Positions 41,511 to 53,296 of a stretch of 64,000 bases of DNA are shown one piece after another (position 1 is the first letter of the stretch; each line of letters starts with the position of its first letter). Where the stretch lies: positions 72,913,772-72,977,771 of the forward strand of contig NC_092051.1 in NCBI RefSeq assembly GCF_003086295.3, given 5' to 3'. Under the pieces are notes generated by a model. That model was not told the origin of the DNA. It ran no database searches and worked only from the letters and a program-made list of their open reading frames with translations. The DNA is from Arachis hypogaea. Lineage: Eukaryota > Streptophyta > Magnoliopsida > Fabales > Fabaceae. Made by a program: the position numbers and the translations under genes.

Positions 41511-43039
41511 TCATTTGTCATGCTTTTTCTTTCTTCTTTCATATACTTGGTTGTTGGTGTTCCCTGTGTCCATGTCTGTTGTCTGTTGATCCCGCCAGAA
41601 CCCAGCTCTATTCATCGCCTCCTCTACTCTATCTTCAAGCTTCATAGCATTGCTTACTTCTATCTCACTTCTCCTTTTGAAGAATTCATCAAAAGTTGGA
41701 AATGCTGGATCCATGTTGTGCAGATGCTCTCCAATATAGTTCAGTTTGATTTGACTATTTATGTTGTAGTCAGCTTGGACTTCATATCTTGCATCTTGGA
41801 GGGTTGTGAACTCTTTGAGAGCCCTCAGATTTTCAGCTTGCATTTGTACCAACTTTCCAAACGATTCGTGAGATTGAAAGGCATGCTCCTCTTGCATCGC
41901 GAAGAATTTTGACTCAAACTCACTTTGTTTGTTCATCATTCTTAGCTCTCGTTCTTCCTGCTCTTGTTGGTTTTTCATGTATAGTGAATGGTATTCCTCT
42001 TGCCTTTCTTGAATTCTCATGTACTGTTGTGATAATCTTCCAATTGCTTCCTGCATCTGAGTCATGTCCAGAGTGTTGTGTGATGGACTGTGTTGCTGTT
42101 CCTCTTCCTCTTGTGGTTCTTCTTCCTCTTGTAATTCTTCTTCCTCCATTGGTTCTTCTCTTTGCCTTCTTCCATGTGGTCTTCGGCCTTGATGTGCTTC
42201 AGTAGCCATCATCATTCTTTCAATGGTTATAGGCATACCCGGGTTCAACCATGTTGGATTCTCGTCCTCCATTGGTACTTTAGCTTTTGTGCACAACCTC
42301 ATAATGGTGCTTGGGTAGTACAACCAAGACCCGGCCGAATTCTTCTCTGCAAGTTTTGAATGTCTTTTGCAAGGATTTCATGAACCTTCACCTCTCCTCC
42401 CACAATAATGCAATGCAACATAACAGCTCTCTTCCTGTTGACTTCTGAGGTGTTTACTGTGCCCAGAATTGATCTTTTCAATAGCTCATACCATCCCTTT
42501 GCTTCCGGGGTAAGGTTTCGTCTCCTCAGATACTTGTATTTGTTCTTGGCATCTCCTTCCCACTCTGAGTTCTCCATACAAATATCTCTAGAAATTCTAT
42601 CATAATCCGGATCTCCATTTACTCTTTGGTGGTATCCAGGTTCACTAAAGCGGACTGATTTTAGTCCCAAGACTTTCTTGATGGCGTCTGAGCTAAAGTC
42701 TACTTCCATCCCCCGTACATAACTCTTGTACATTGGGGCTTCACCCATGTCAAGTCTTGGGATATTGGCATAGAACTCTCTTATGATATTTGCATTGACT
42801 CGAGTGATAGGTGAGACGAGTTCTTCCCATTTCCTCTTTCTAATCTTGTCCTTCATTTCTTGGCACCCTTCATCTGGTAGCATGAAAGGAACCTCTGGAT
42901 ATATCTTCTTCTCATTCATCCATTGAAGTTGTAATTAATGGAACCAAGATCTAAATCTCCATCGGTCATATTCATGTGTACTCTCCTCCATCATGGGATC
43001 TTTCCCTTTCCTTCGTTTGGTTCTTGAGGAAGAGGCCAT
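41511..43039 (-). pseudogene. Accessory ORF of element E
   Basis: The ATG lies at 43037-43039 (MASSSRTKRRKGK). After DRWRFRSWFH there is a TAA (about 42937), then the domain runs: NANIIREFYANIPRLD, YKSYVRGMEVDF, YDRISRDICMEN, LTPEAKGWYELLKRSIL, GEVKVHEILAKDIQ. A frameshift near 42310 separates this from YYPSTIMRLCTKAKVPMEDENP and a Glu/Gln-rich coiled coil (DMTQMQEAIGRLSQQYM) that ends at 41511. The order matches D's accessory ORF throughout, including the conserved YPSTI(Y/M)R(I/L)C element. No membrane segment is seen; function unknown. Confidence 0.82.
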
Positions 43040-44135
43040 GATCACTTGGTTGTTTGATCTCTTTGGGGTTAAAGGGAGTGTGAAGAAAGTTGGAGATTTT
43101 GACAAGAAAAGTGATTGAGGCTGAGCTTATATGATGAAGAATGATGATGGGAATGGAGTTTGAATGGTTGGAGTGCAGAGGTACGCAACTATTCGATTAT
43201 GTGCATGGCTTGAAGGTGGTGTGTTACTTAAATGAATAATGGAAGGCTGGGATGCAATTGGACACTATGTGAATCAAAGGTGTGCATGTGAGGGTGAATG
43301 AAGACAAAACTTGCTTCTTCAATGGTCTATACCGTGATCATTCCAAGGAGTGGCAGATTCACTTTTTGAGACATGTGAAGGGATTTTGTCCTCATGCTAT
43401 GCTCTCCCTTTGTCTTGTCTCTTTCATTGAGTGTTCTTTGACCACCTAGTCATCACAACAAGACATCAAGGATCAACATTATCAAACCGTGGCAAGAATG
43501 CTTCCTTTATTCATAACTATATGAACTCTCATTCCTTATATCCATTGTGACCGTGACTTTTCTTGGGGGACACCAAACTTAATGTTTGGTCATATAGTTT
43601 AAAAATGTTTCTTCCTCCAACTAGTGTTCTTGAAATCCCAATGTCACTTTTGGTTAAATGTTTATAAGAAATGTTTTCATCATAATTTTCCTTTTTCTCT
43701 TTTTTTTTTCATGAAGGATCAATTGTGTCCCTTAATCAGTGCATCAAGGTTTGATGAACACCAAACTTGTCTCTTGCTTAAGGGGTAAATGTGAGATGCT
43801 AGTAGTTAATCACAATTGATGCCTTCATCACAGAATATGATTTCTTTTTAATTGAAAAGTTTCCGAAAGAGACAATGTATGACCATTGATGCATGATTTT
43901 TAATTTTCATGAGAAGAAAAACACCAAACTTAGTGTTTGGTCATATGCTAGGCATATAGTATGAAAATGTTTGTAACACTGGTTTGGTGTGCTTGAAGGT
44001 ACACCAAACTCTAGAAGTCTTAGCATATGTTTAAAAAAAAATTGCATGCATTCATTAAGTACGTCCATGAAAAGAAAAAAATTCATGCTCAGGTGATCAT
44101 AGCTTATTGAATTTAAAATGACATAAATCTTAAAT
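43040..44135 (-). other. Spacer of element E between hairpin cassette and accessory ORF
   Basis: No gene. On the minus strand the word AAGTTTGGTGT recurs (complement near 43568, 43759, 43922), twice inside a small self-complementary unit ACCAAA-7nt-TTTGGT. Confidence 0.5.
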
Positions 44136-44183
44136 CATGGGTTGCCTCCCATGGAGCACTCTTTTATTATCACTAGCTTGACA
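44136..44183 (-). promoter_or_regulatory. Two-hairpin cassette (element E)
   Basis: On the minus strand hairpin 1 TGTCA-AGCTAG-TGATA (44168-44183, one G-T pair) and hairpin 2 CATGGG-AGGCAA-CCCATG (44136-44153), 13 nt after the polyprotein stop. Confidence 0.7.
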
Positions 44184-44196
44184 CTGGGGCTTTCTT

Positions 44197-47094
44197 TTAT
44201 GGTGGTTGATGATTGTAGTGCCTCAACTTGTCTCCCCTGACTGTGATCCTCCTCTTTGTTCCTTGGTGTTCAATTTCAGCATGCTCTAATGAGAGTATAT
44301 TGCTGACAGTGTAGTAATCATCAGTCTGTTGGCTTGCTCCTAGTTGTTGATAAATCAATTGCACTTTATCACCTTTGGAAAGCCCTTCTGTTGGAATCTT
44401 TCTGTTCTTTCAACCTCTTTTTGTTTTGTTTCTGTGTTTCTTCCTTTCTTTTGTTGATCTTCCTTTTCTGGCCGTAGACTTACTTTGGAGATCTCTCTTC
44501 TTAGTGGCTAATATTCCAGTATCCTCTTGAACTTCTTCATCCTTCTGCACAATCTTTTGCCTTGGGATGTTGCTGTGAATCACCTTGTTGCTTTCTTCCT
44601 TTAACTGTGATTCTTCCTTGTTGAGTTCCATATAGTCTTTCTTCTCATCACCGAACTGCGCTTCTGGTAATACTTTCAGAGTGACACTCTTATCATGCAT
44701 TCTGAGAGTTAATTCTTCTTGCTCTACGTCTATGATAGCCCTGGTAGTGGCCAAGAATGGTCTCCCAAGTATGATGGAGTCACTTTCATCCTCATTTGAA
44801 TCTAGAACCACAAAATCTACAGGGTATATGAATTTGTCCACCTTGACTAGAAGGTTTTCAATTACACCCCTGGGGTATACCATTGACTTATCTACCAGCT
44901 CTAGAGACATCTGTACCGGTTTAACTTCCTCTATGTGTAGTTTTTTCACCAAAGAGGAGGGAATTAAGTTAATACTTGCTCCAAGATCGCACATTGCCTT
45001 AGTGATGGTTAATTTCCCAACGGTGCAAGGCAGCAAGAAGCTCCCTGGGTCTTCAAGCTTAGGAGGAAGCCCTTTTTGAATCAAAGCCCTGCATTCCTCA
45101 GTAAGCAGTATGGTCTCTTTCTCATTCCAACTTCTTTTCTTGTTGATAAGCTCCTTCAAAAACTTGGCATACAGAGGCATTTGCTCAAGTGCTTCAGCCA
45201 AGGGAATATTGATTTCCAGCTTTTTGAAAGTCTCAAGGAACTTATGAAAATGTTGGTCCTTAGTCTCTTTGCTGAACCTTTGGGGATATGGCAGTGGAGG
45301 AGTGATGCTCTTTTCTACTTGCTGCTGTCCCTGAATCACTTCCTTTGAATTGTGTGGTTGGTTGTTCTTCTCTTTGAGTTTCTCAGTGCTCTTGTTTGGC
45401 ATCACAACTTGATCCTTGGCTTCATCTGCCTTTGTTTGCTTTTCATCTTCTATTGGTCTTTTGCTGCTCTCTACTTGCTTCTTTGTAGTGTCATTATTGC
45501 TCATCAATGTTCTCCCACTCCTTAATTGTATTGCCTTGCATTCTTCCTTAGGATTTGGGATTGTGTCACTCGGCAGTGAGCTTGAAGGTCTCTCAACAGA
45601 AATCTGTTTGGAGATTTGCCTAATTTGCCTCTCTAGGCTCTTCATGGAGGCTTCATGGTTCTTGGTTGTCATTTCTTGTTGTTTCCACATTTTGTCTATC
45701 AAGGTTTCCAAGTTGGTGAGTCTTTGAGATTCAGGTGATGCTTGTGGTGGGTTGTGAGATGTGGATGGTGGATGGTGGGTATTTTGGTTGGTGGATTGGT
45801 TATTAGATTGGTATTGGTTGGGGTTGGGGTAGTTGTTTTGAGGCTTTCTGTAGGGGTTTTGGTTAGTTTGCTGCTGGTTGTGGTTTTGGTTGTTTCTTGA
45901 AGTGTTTTGGTTTGAGTTCCTCTGCTATGGTTGTTGGTTCTGGTTGTGATTATCTCCCCATCTGAGATTTGGGTGGTTATTCCAGGATGGATTGTATGTG
46001 TCACCATACACTTCATTCTGTCCAGAATTTTGGTTGTGCATGTATTGGACTTGTTCTTGCTGCTGCTCCTCTTGAGTTTCTTCATTTTGCCCCCATGTGG
46101 ATGATGGTTGGCTTGTGTTAACTGCTGCAACTTGGAGGCTATCAATCCTCTTGGCCATTTGCTCAAATTGTTGTTGAATTTGCTGCTGCATCATCTTGTT
46201 TTGAGCCAAGATTGAGTCCACTCCTTCTAGCTCCATTACTCCTCTCCTTTGTGATGGTTGGCGATTTCTTTGATGAGCAAAGAAATATTGATTGTTGGCC
46301 ACCATGTCAATAAGATTTTGAGCTTCTTCTGTTGTTTTCATCAGTTGCAATGATCCTCCAGCTGAGTGGTCAAGTGATTCTTGAGCCTTTAGAGTGAGTC
46401 CTTCATAGAAGTTCTGTAGCTTGTCCCACTCAGTGAACATTTCTGGTGGACATTTCCTCAGCAGAGCCTTGTATCTCTCCCATGCTTCATACAGATTTTC
46501 AGCATCCAATTGTGTGAATGTTTGCACCTCAGTCTTCAGCCTGATGACTCTTTGAGGTGGATAGAATTTGGCTAGAAATTTAGTCACCAAGTCATCCCAA
46601 CTAGTGATGCTTCCTTGGGGAAAAGTTTCAAGCCATTGTGCGGCCTTGTCCCTTAATGAGAACGGGAACAGCAGAAGCTTGTAAGTTTCAGGATTCACAC
46701 CATTGGACTTGACAGTGTCACAAATTCTTAAGAAGGTAGATAGATGTTGATTTGGATCCTCCAATGGTCCTCCCCCAAACGAGCAGTTGTTTTGGACCAA
46801 TGTAATGAGTTGTGGCTTCAGTTCAAAGTTATTTGCATTGACATTAGGGGTGAGAATGCTACTTCCACAATGTCTAGCATTTGCAAAGGTATAGGAGGCC
46901 AAGACTCTCCTCTGCTGTGGGTTATTGTCAACCCCTCCTCCTGGATTAGATGGATCTCCTTCCATCTCGTGATATTCTTCCTCAAATTCTTCCTCTCCAA
47001 CAATATTTTTCCCTCTTTCAGCTCTTCTTAACCTTCTAAGAGTTCTCTGGTCAGTTTCAGATAAAACAGGAATGGATCTCCCTGTACCTGACAT
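44197..47094 (-). pseudogene. gag-protease-integrase-tail polyprotein of element E
   Basis: One minus-strand frame of 966 codons with just two nonsense codons: TAG at 45925-45927 and TGA at 44410-44412. The chosen start MSGTGRSIPVL (47094) aligns with D and A; an upstream in-frame ATG is at 47133. Gag core: NNFELKPQLITLVQNN, FPFSLRDKAAQWLETFP, TKFLAKFYPPQ; then an Asn/Gln-rich linker without a zinc knuckle. Protease: CDLGASINLIP and IILGRPFLATTRAIID. Tail: KNRKIP ... DDYYTVSNILSLEHAEI ... TVRGDKLRHYNHQPP, closely matching D's tail and spaced like an integrase C-terminal domain. In D the residue at the TGA position is Trp in RGWRNKKIP, so TGG-to-TGA is likely. RT and integrase core are missing. 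Confidence 0.9.
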
Positions 47095-47268
47095 ACAAAC
47101 ACAACAAAAGAAACACCACCAGTAACTCTTCAATCTATTGCTAGAATGAAGTTTAGTTTAAGCAAAATTTCAAATAGTTAGCGTGTTAGTCAAAAATTAG
47201 AGAAACAGAAAAGAAAAAGTGCTTGATCTAGATCTCCACTTCACGTAATCATTGTCAATCTGTTTCAA

Positions 47269-47286
47269 TCCCCGGCAACGGCGCCA
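47269..47286 (-). other. Primer binding site of element E (tRNA-Asp)
   Basis: Minus strand TGGCGCCGTTGCCGGGGA, a perfect complement. Confidence 0.9.
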
Positions 47287-47292
47287 AAAACT

Positions 47293-49190
47293 TGATGCGT
47301 AATTTCGGAAAACGAAAAACGAATTCCAAACACACAAAACTAACCGGCAAGTGCACCGGGTCGTATCAAGTAATAAAACTCACGGGAGTGAGGTCGATCC
47401 CACAAGGATTGAAGGATTGAGCAATTTTAGTTTAGTGGTTGATTTAGTCAAGCGAATCAAGAATTGCTTTGAGTGGTTTGTATTCGACAGAAGCTAAATT
47501 GCATGAAATTAAAAGGGAGAAGGGTAGATTGCAGAAAATTAAAGATCAAAGAAAGTAAATAAGCTGAATCTTAAAGAACAAGTAATGTAAATTGCAGAAA
47601 CTTAGATTGCAAGAAATGTAAATTGCAGAATCTTAAAGTGCAAGAAATGTAAATGGCTTGAATGGTAAAGGGAATTGGGAAGTGAATTTGCAGAAATTAA
47701 ACAAGGAACAATAAATTGCAACAAACAGGAATGTAGAAGATGGATTCAATTGAACCGGATCTTGACAAAAATGGAAATCAGCTTGGTGTAGCAACGAAAC
47801 AGGGAAATTAAAATTTAAAGCTGTAGATCTCAGGACCCAAGAGACTAGATAACCAAGTCTAGATCTCACTGCCTTCCTAGATCCAGCAAGAACAATTGCA
47901 AGGGAAATGTAAATTACAGAGAGAATAGAAGAAGAAGCAATTAAGTGAAAAGGAAATTCAATTATGCAGAAAATTAAACAAGATCCAAAGGTGAGATTGA
48001 AACAGAAGTTCTTCAATTCTCCACCTAAGATCCCAAGCAAGAAAAGTAAAGAGTGCTCAACAAGAACTAGGAAGAAGAGAGATCAATTCTCCTCCCCAAT
48101 TCTCTAGAATTCTAAAGAAAACAATTCAAAAATGTAAAGTAAGTTCCCTACTATAAGTGTTACGAAAATTCTAAAAGGAAGCTCCCCAAAAACTTAAATC
48201 CTAATCTATTTATACACTTTCTTCAAATGGTCTTCAAGCCTTGAATTGGGCCTTTGTTCTTGATGGAATTGGGTTGATAGAGGCCTTGGTTGATTGCTCT
48301 AGGAGTTGGAGAGAGAACCAATGTGAACCGGGTTGTGAATCATAAAAGCTTGAGTAAAAGTTTGAGTAAAAGTTTGAGGCAAACTTTTACTCAAACTTTT
48401 TATACCAGCTGCCCCATTCTTGCTGCTACCAACGTTTGAGCCAAAGTTTGGGGTCAAACTTTTGCTCAAACGTTGGCCCCCTTGTAAATGTGTGTTGCGC
48501 CAATGTTTGAGCAAAAGTTTGACCTCAAACGTTGGCGCAAGCTTTTTTCTCCAGGGTGTGCAAGAGTGGCACCAACGTTTGAGCAAAAGTTTGACCTCAA
48601 ACGTTGGCGCAAGCTTTTTCCTCCATGGTGTGCAAGTGTGGCGCCAACGTTTGAGCAAAAGTTTGACCTCAAACGTTGGCGCAAGCTTTTTCCTCCAGGG
48701 TATTGATTTTGTGATGCCAACGTTTGCCAAAAAGTTTGAGGCAAACGTTGGCTCAAGCTTTTCTCCCAAAAGTTTGAGCTAAAGTTTGAGGTCAAACTTT
48801 TGCTCAAGCTTTTTTCCTCTGGAGTGTTTTCAACTCTTTTGAAAGTTTGAGCTAAAGTTTGAGGCAAACTTTTGCTCAAGCTTTTTGTTCTCTCTTGCTC
48901 CTGGCCATTCCTTCTTTCTTCAACCTTCTTCAAAACTCTTTTCACCTATCATCAATCAACCAAACACATCAAAGCTTTGCTTAAAATCATGAGTTTGTTA
49001 TTCTTTCATAATATATGACAATTATAGCATAAAATCTCATGAAATTGCATTAATTCATACATGGTTGATTGAATCAAAGGAAACATAGAAATCTACCCAA
49101 TTGGCTTGCTTATGGCTCAAGAAAGTGCATAAATCAATCGAAAACAAAAGAAAAAGGCTAGTGAAACTAGGCTAAGATGACTTGTCATCA
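47293..49190 (-). repeat. 5' LTR of element E
   Basis: 1898 bp, same length as the left copy. Inverted-repeat block at 48390-48880; hairpin CTCAC-GGGA-GTGAG at 47379-47392. Confidence 0.95.
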
Positions 49191-49287
49191 AGAGTTGCTG
49201 GGAGTTGGAAAATAGCATAGAACTACTTCCTGTATTTTACTTTCTTGGCTCTTCTAGTTTTCATCATGTATTCTCCATATTTGTTTT
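49191..49287 (+). repeat. 3' LTR of element D, middle fragment
   Basis: Resumes D's LTR after E (49191-49195 is the target duplication) and matches about 21506-21605 of the 5' LTR, then is broken by element F. The remaining 0.8 kb of the LTR is not found. Confidence 0.85.
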
Positions 49288-49823
49288 TGTTCATACCCTG
49301 GGTCGAGCTATCCAACCTGGGATGGTCGACGATGCAGCGACCGACCTGTTAAGGTCAAGCGGACCGACTTCATTACAAAGAACTCGGCCATATCGACAGG
49401 AAAGCCCAATAAAGGGCCCAAATAGAGGAACACGACCCAAATCCGAAGGCAATCCCAGCCTATAGAGATAAAGGCGGTTCCCTTGAAGATAAGCTGACTT
49501 CATCCAAAATAGAATAAGATAAGATAAGATAACTAACTTATCAGAAAGGTCAGCCCACACTACTATAAATACACTGGAGCACCCAGGTATAACTCATACT
49601 CTGATTCTACATAAAACCTGCTTAATACCCGTGCTAACTTAAGCATCGGAGTCTCTTGTAGGTACCCCCCACCCTCCGGTGGCCAAGGATCAGCAATGCA
49701 GCAAGTCCAACAAGTCGGACATAACAGCTCCGGCCGCCACCAGCCAGCCGGACACATCATCTCCGACCAGTACCGAAGATCTCATCCGAGATCGACCTCC
49801 AGTTTCAGGTAACCCTCGGAACA
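49288..49823 (+). repeat. 5' LTR of element F
   Basis: About 536 bp, TGTTCA...GGAACA, far shorter than the other LTRs. TATAAATA at 49564-49571 is a plausible TATA box. No second copy in the window, so the ends rest on TG/CA and the adjoining primer binding site. Confidence 0.75.
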
Positions 49824-49824
49824 T

Positions 49825-49842
49825 TGGCGCCGTTGCCGGGGA
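49825..49842 (+). other. Primer binding site of element F (tRNA-Asp)
   Basis: TGGCGCCGTTGCCGGGGA, perfect complement, 1 nt after the LTR. Confidence 0.88.
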
Positions 49843-49864
49843 ACCTGAAAGTCATCCCAAAACC

Positions 49865-50994
49865 ATGGCAGACGGCCATAACAATGACCACGACTCGGAT
49901 CTGGAGAACAGAACACCGCACTAGAACGCGGACACTACGCTAAAGGATACTCCGGAATCCAACGGGAACAAAAACTCATCAAATCCAGGAGCCATGGAAG
50001 CACTTCAAGATCGCTTAAAGCAACTTGAGAAAGAAACCCAGCAACAACGAGAGATCGGAAAGAATCTACAAAGAGAGGTACGGCGATGTCGACAACTAGA
50101 AGAAAAACTACAGCAGTTAGAGGCCGACCTCAAATCAAAAGCTCCTCGAACCACTCCTGAGGAAAATTCACGCAAAGAACAGGATCCATTCACCAGGGAA
50201 ATCATGAAGACCAAAATCCCAAAGGATTTTAAGCTCCCGGATATGGTTTTGTATGAGGGCACTACAGATCCCAACCATCATCTCAGCAACTTTAGAAGCA
50301 GAATGTACCTTACCGACGCCTCAGATGCCGTTCGCTGCAAAGCTTTTCCGACAACTCTTACGAAAACGGCGATCAGATGGTTTGACAACTTACCTCCGAA
50401 GTCCATCTCAAACTTCGACGACCTGGCCAAAAAGTTCCTAGCCAGATTCTCCATCTAGAAAGATAAGGCCAAGCACGCACCTAGCTTACTAGGGATCAAG
50501 CAAGGAGATCGGGAGAGCCTCCGCAACTACATGGAAAGATTCAACAAAACATGCATGGACATACAAAGTTTACCAACAGAGGCTGCCATCATTAATGGCT
50601 TACGAGAGGGACCTTTCAGCCAATCTATATTAAAAAAGTATCCCACCTCCTTAGACGAAGTACAGGAGCGAGCAGAAAAATATATCAACATGGAAGAGAA
50701 CGCTCGGCTAGGAGAAACCTCAAAATTTGGAACCTCCTACCGAGACAAAGACAAGGACTCCAAAAGGAAAGAAGATCGACAGGGTGAGAAAATAAAAAAA
50801 TACCACAACTACACTCCTCTCAAAGCATCCCTGGTCGACGTGTACAAAGAACTCTGCCATACAGAAAAAACCCCCCAGCACGACCACTCAAAGGCAAAAG
50901 GGGAGGAGGAAATCGAAAGGAATATTGCGAATACCATCGAATTCGAGGGCACTCTACCAACGAATGCTTTGACTTGAAAAATATCATAGAATAA
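49865..50994 (+). pseudogene. gag of element F
   Basis: Starts MADGHNNDHDSD at 49865. After TAG (49922-49924) the frame continues with a coiled coil (ALQDRLKQLEKETQQQREI), then the Gag core: LPDMVLYEGTTDPNHHLSNF, AIRWFDNLPPKSISNFDDLA, KKFLARFSI, a TAG (50456-50458), KHAPSLLGIKQG and AEKYINMEE. A frameshift near the A/C homopolymer at about 50868-50880 moves the C-terminus to another frame, where a zinc-knuckle-like CEYHRIRGHSTNEC is seen, followed by TAA (50992-50994). The TAGs lie where Gln is expected (CAG to TAG). Confidence 0.85.
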
Positions 50995-51648
50995 TTGGTA
51001 AGAGAAGGAAAATTAGATCAATTTCTGGCCACCCGGGATGATGACCAAAGAAAAAGACGGAGAGACAAAGATGATGGACGAGCTGAACGGTCACCTCGGA
51101 CACCAGAAAGACACGTGCACATGATACACGGCGGATTCGCAGGAGGTGGGATCTCCAAATCGTCCCGAAAAAGATATCTCAAAGAAGTATATCATGTTGA
51201 GGGAAAGGAGGAAGCACCCGACCTCCCGGCAATAACATTTACTAAAGAGGACGCATCCGGCATTATCTCGGGGCATGACGATCCCATGGTCATCACTGTT
51301 ATACTGGCAAACACCAATCTACACCGCACACTAGTAGACCAAGGGAGTTCTGCTGACATCTTATTCAAAACGGCTTTCGACAAGCTCGGTTTAGACGAAA
51401 AGGAACTTAAAGCATACCTGAACAATCTGTTTGGACTAGGAGACACTCCGATACAACCATTGGGATACGTATCGCTACACACTACTTTTGAAAAAGGAAA
51501 CCAAACTAGGACCCTCAAAATAGACTACATTGTGGTCGACGTAAGTTCAGCCTATAATGCTCTCATAGGTTGGACAACACTCAATCAACTCGGCACAATA
51601 GTCTCAACTCCGCATCTATGCATGAAATCTCAACTACAGAAGGGATAG
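50995..51648 (+). pseudogene. protease region of element F
   Basis: Same frame as the end of gag. LVREGKLDQFLATRDD opens it; the retroviral-type aspartic protease follows with TLVDQGSSADILFKTAF (about 51328) and YNALIGWTTLNQLG (canonical ending ...GRxxLN). DQG in place of DTG is common in this lineage. The frame ends at TAG 51646-51648 because of a frameshift near 51630; the coding sequence moves to the frame starting upstream of 51640 (EGIATIKADQKMARRCYNES). Confidence 0.85.
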
Positions 51649-52463
51649 CCACGATAAAAGCAGATCAAAAGATGGCACGTCGCTGTTACAACGAGAGCTT
51701 AAACCTCAAAGGCAAAGGAGAAGAGTTTCATACAATTGAGCTTGGCGGAGCTCAGCGTCGAGAAGAACTCCGTCCACACCCAGAAGGTGAGGTAGAGAAG
51801 GTTCAGATTGGAGACACCTCAGACAAAACGACTAATATCGGCACGGTCCTAAGAGGAGATTCAAAAGAATTACTGATACAATTCTTACGAGATAATGTCG
51901 ATCTCTTCGCATGGAAAGCCGTAGACATGCCAGGCATAGACCCTAAGCTAATGTGCCACAAGTTGGCGGTCTATCCAGGATCTCGGCCGGTGCAGCAGAA
52001 GCGAAGAAAACTCAGACCAGAACGATCCCAAGCTGTGGAAGAACAAGTACAAACGTTACTGGAGGCAGGATTCATAAGAGAAGTCAAGTACCCACTATGG
52101 CTAGCCAATGTCGTCTTGGTGAAAAAATCAAACGGGAAGTGGCGCATGTGTACCGGTTACACCAATCTCAACAAAGCCTGCCCAAAAGATCCATACCCAC
52201 TACCAAGTATTGACGTTCTGGTAGACGCTTCCTCTGGATATAGATACCTCTCGTTTATGGACGCCTATTCGGGATACAACCAAATTCCCATGTATCCACC
52301 AGATCAAGAAAAGACCTCGTTCTTTACACCAAAGGCGAACTACTGCTACATCGTGATGCCTTTCGGTCTCAAGAACGCGGGAGCTACCTATCAAAGGCTA
52401 ATGAATAAAGTCTTCTCGGATCACATCGGAAAAATCATGGAAGTCATGTGGACGACATGTTGA
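51630..52463 (+). pseudogene. reverse transcriptase N-terminal part of element F
   Basis: LFAWKAVDMPGIDPKLMCHKL, QVQTLLEAGFIREVKYPLWLAN, LVKKSNGKWRMCTGYTNLNK (Gly where Asp is usual), SFMDAYSGYNQIPM with the first catalytic Asp, MPFGLKNAGATYQRLMNKVF. The frame runs off at KIMEV: the next residues should be Y-V-D-D, but one base is missing at about 52446 so the catalytic YVDD is out of frame; VDDMLIKTQ resumes in the next frame. Confidence 0.9.
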
Positions 52464-53296
52464 TAAAAACACAAAGCGAAGATACACTATTATCTGACCT
52501 GGCTCAAGTGTTTGACACTATAAGGAAGCATAACATGCGACTCAACCTCGCGAAATGCACCTTCGCAGTTGAAGCAGGCAAATTCTTAGGCTTCATGCTC
52601 ACACAAAGGGGAATTGAAGCAAATCCAGACAAATGTCAAGCTATACTCAACATGAAAAGCCCAACCTGTGTCAAAGAAGTACAACAACTCAACGGGAGAC
52701 TGGCCGCCCTATCCCAATTCTTAGTAGGAGCTGCGATAAGATCTCTCCCTTTCTATGCTACTTTAAGAAAGGGAAAACAGTTCGAATGGACGACAGAATG
52801 TGAGCAAGCTTTCCGAGACTTCAAAGAGTTCTTAGGACGGCCACCTATCCTATCTCAACCACGAGAAGGAGAACCACTCATATTATATATCGCAGTAGGA
52901 AGCCGGGCGATAGCTTTAGTACTAGTCAGAGAAGACGAAAATGGGCAACAACCCGTCTACTTCATTAGTAAAGCACTACATGGATCCGAGCTGAACTACC
53001 AGAAAATAGAAAAATTTGCCTATACTCTCATCCGAACATCTCGACGACTCCGCCCGTACTTCCAGGCTCACACCATTAAGGTTAGAACTAACCAGCCCAT
53101 AAAAGGAATATTGCAGAAAACAGATTTAGCAGGCAGAATTCTACAATGGGCAGTCGAGTTGTCAGAATTCGACCTCCAATACGAAGCTCGGACGGCCATC
53201 AAGTCATAGTATCTGACCGACTTCATCGCAGAATTCACAGATACCCTGGAAACTCCCACAAAATGGGATCTCTACGTAGACGGTTCCTCAAATTAA
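52448..53296 (+). pseudogene. RT C-terminus and first RNase H of element F
   Basis: MDDMLIKTQSEDT is the end of the YVDD region; LNLAKCTFAVEAGKFLGFML and LNGRLAALSQFL complete RT. The first RNase H follows (PLILYIAVGSRAIALVLVRE, LNYQKIEKFAYTLI, VRTNQPIKGIL, WAVELSEFDLQYEAR). It lacks the usual first Asp, as in other Tat elements. TAG at 53207-53209 (expected Gln) and TAA at 53294-53296 interrupt the link to the second RNase H; frame unchanged. Confidence 0.88.

Larger units (their letters stand above)
38623..49190 (-). mobile_element. Element E: complete non-autonomous gag-protease retrotransposon with accessory ORF, minus strand
   Basis: The LTRs (38623-40520 and 47293-49190) are both exactly 1898 bp and differ at roughly 20-25 positions by eye, the youngest pair measured here. 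The target duplication AGAGT flanks it (38618-38622, 49191-49195). Read on the minus strand: 5' LTR (right), primer binding site, gag-protease with integrase-like tail, two-hairpin cassette, accessory ORF, structured RNA element, hairpin and polypurine tract, 3' LTR (left). No RT, RNase H or integrase core. Plan identical to D though LTR sequences differ, so both belong to one non-autonomous lineage. Confidence 0.94.
20042..49287 (+). mobile_element. Element D: non-autonomous gag-protease retrotransposon with accessory ORF, host of H, E and F
   Basis: The 5' LTR is 20042-22419 and the 3' LTR starts at 37154 after the tract AAGTTTAGTGTTG. Inside are a primer binding site, one long gag-protease frame ending in an integrase-C-terminus-like tail, the two-hairpin cassette, an accessory ORF and a structured-looking 3' UTR. 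There is no RT, RNase H or integrase core. H (26861-34973) sits in the accessory ORF, E (38623-49190) and F (from 49288) sit in the 3' LTR; the last part of the 3' LTR is not found. Without the insertions D is about 10.6 kb to the break. Confidence 0.88.
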
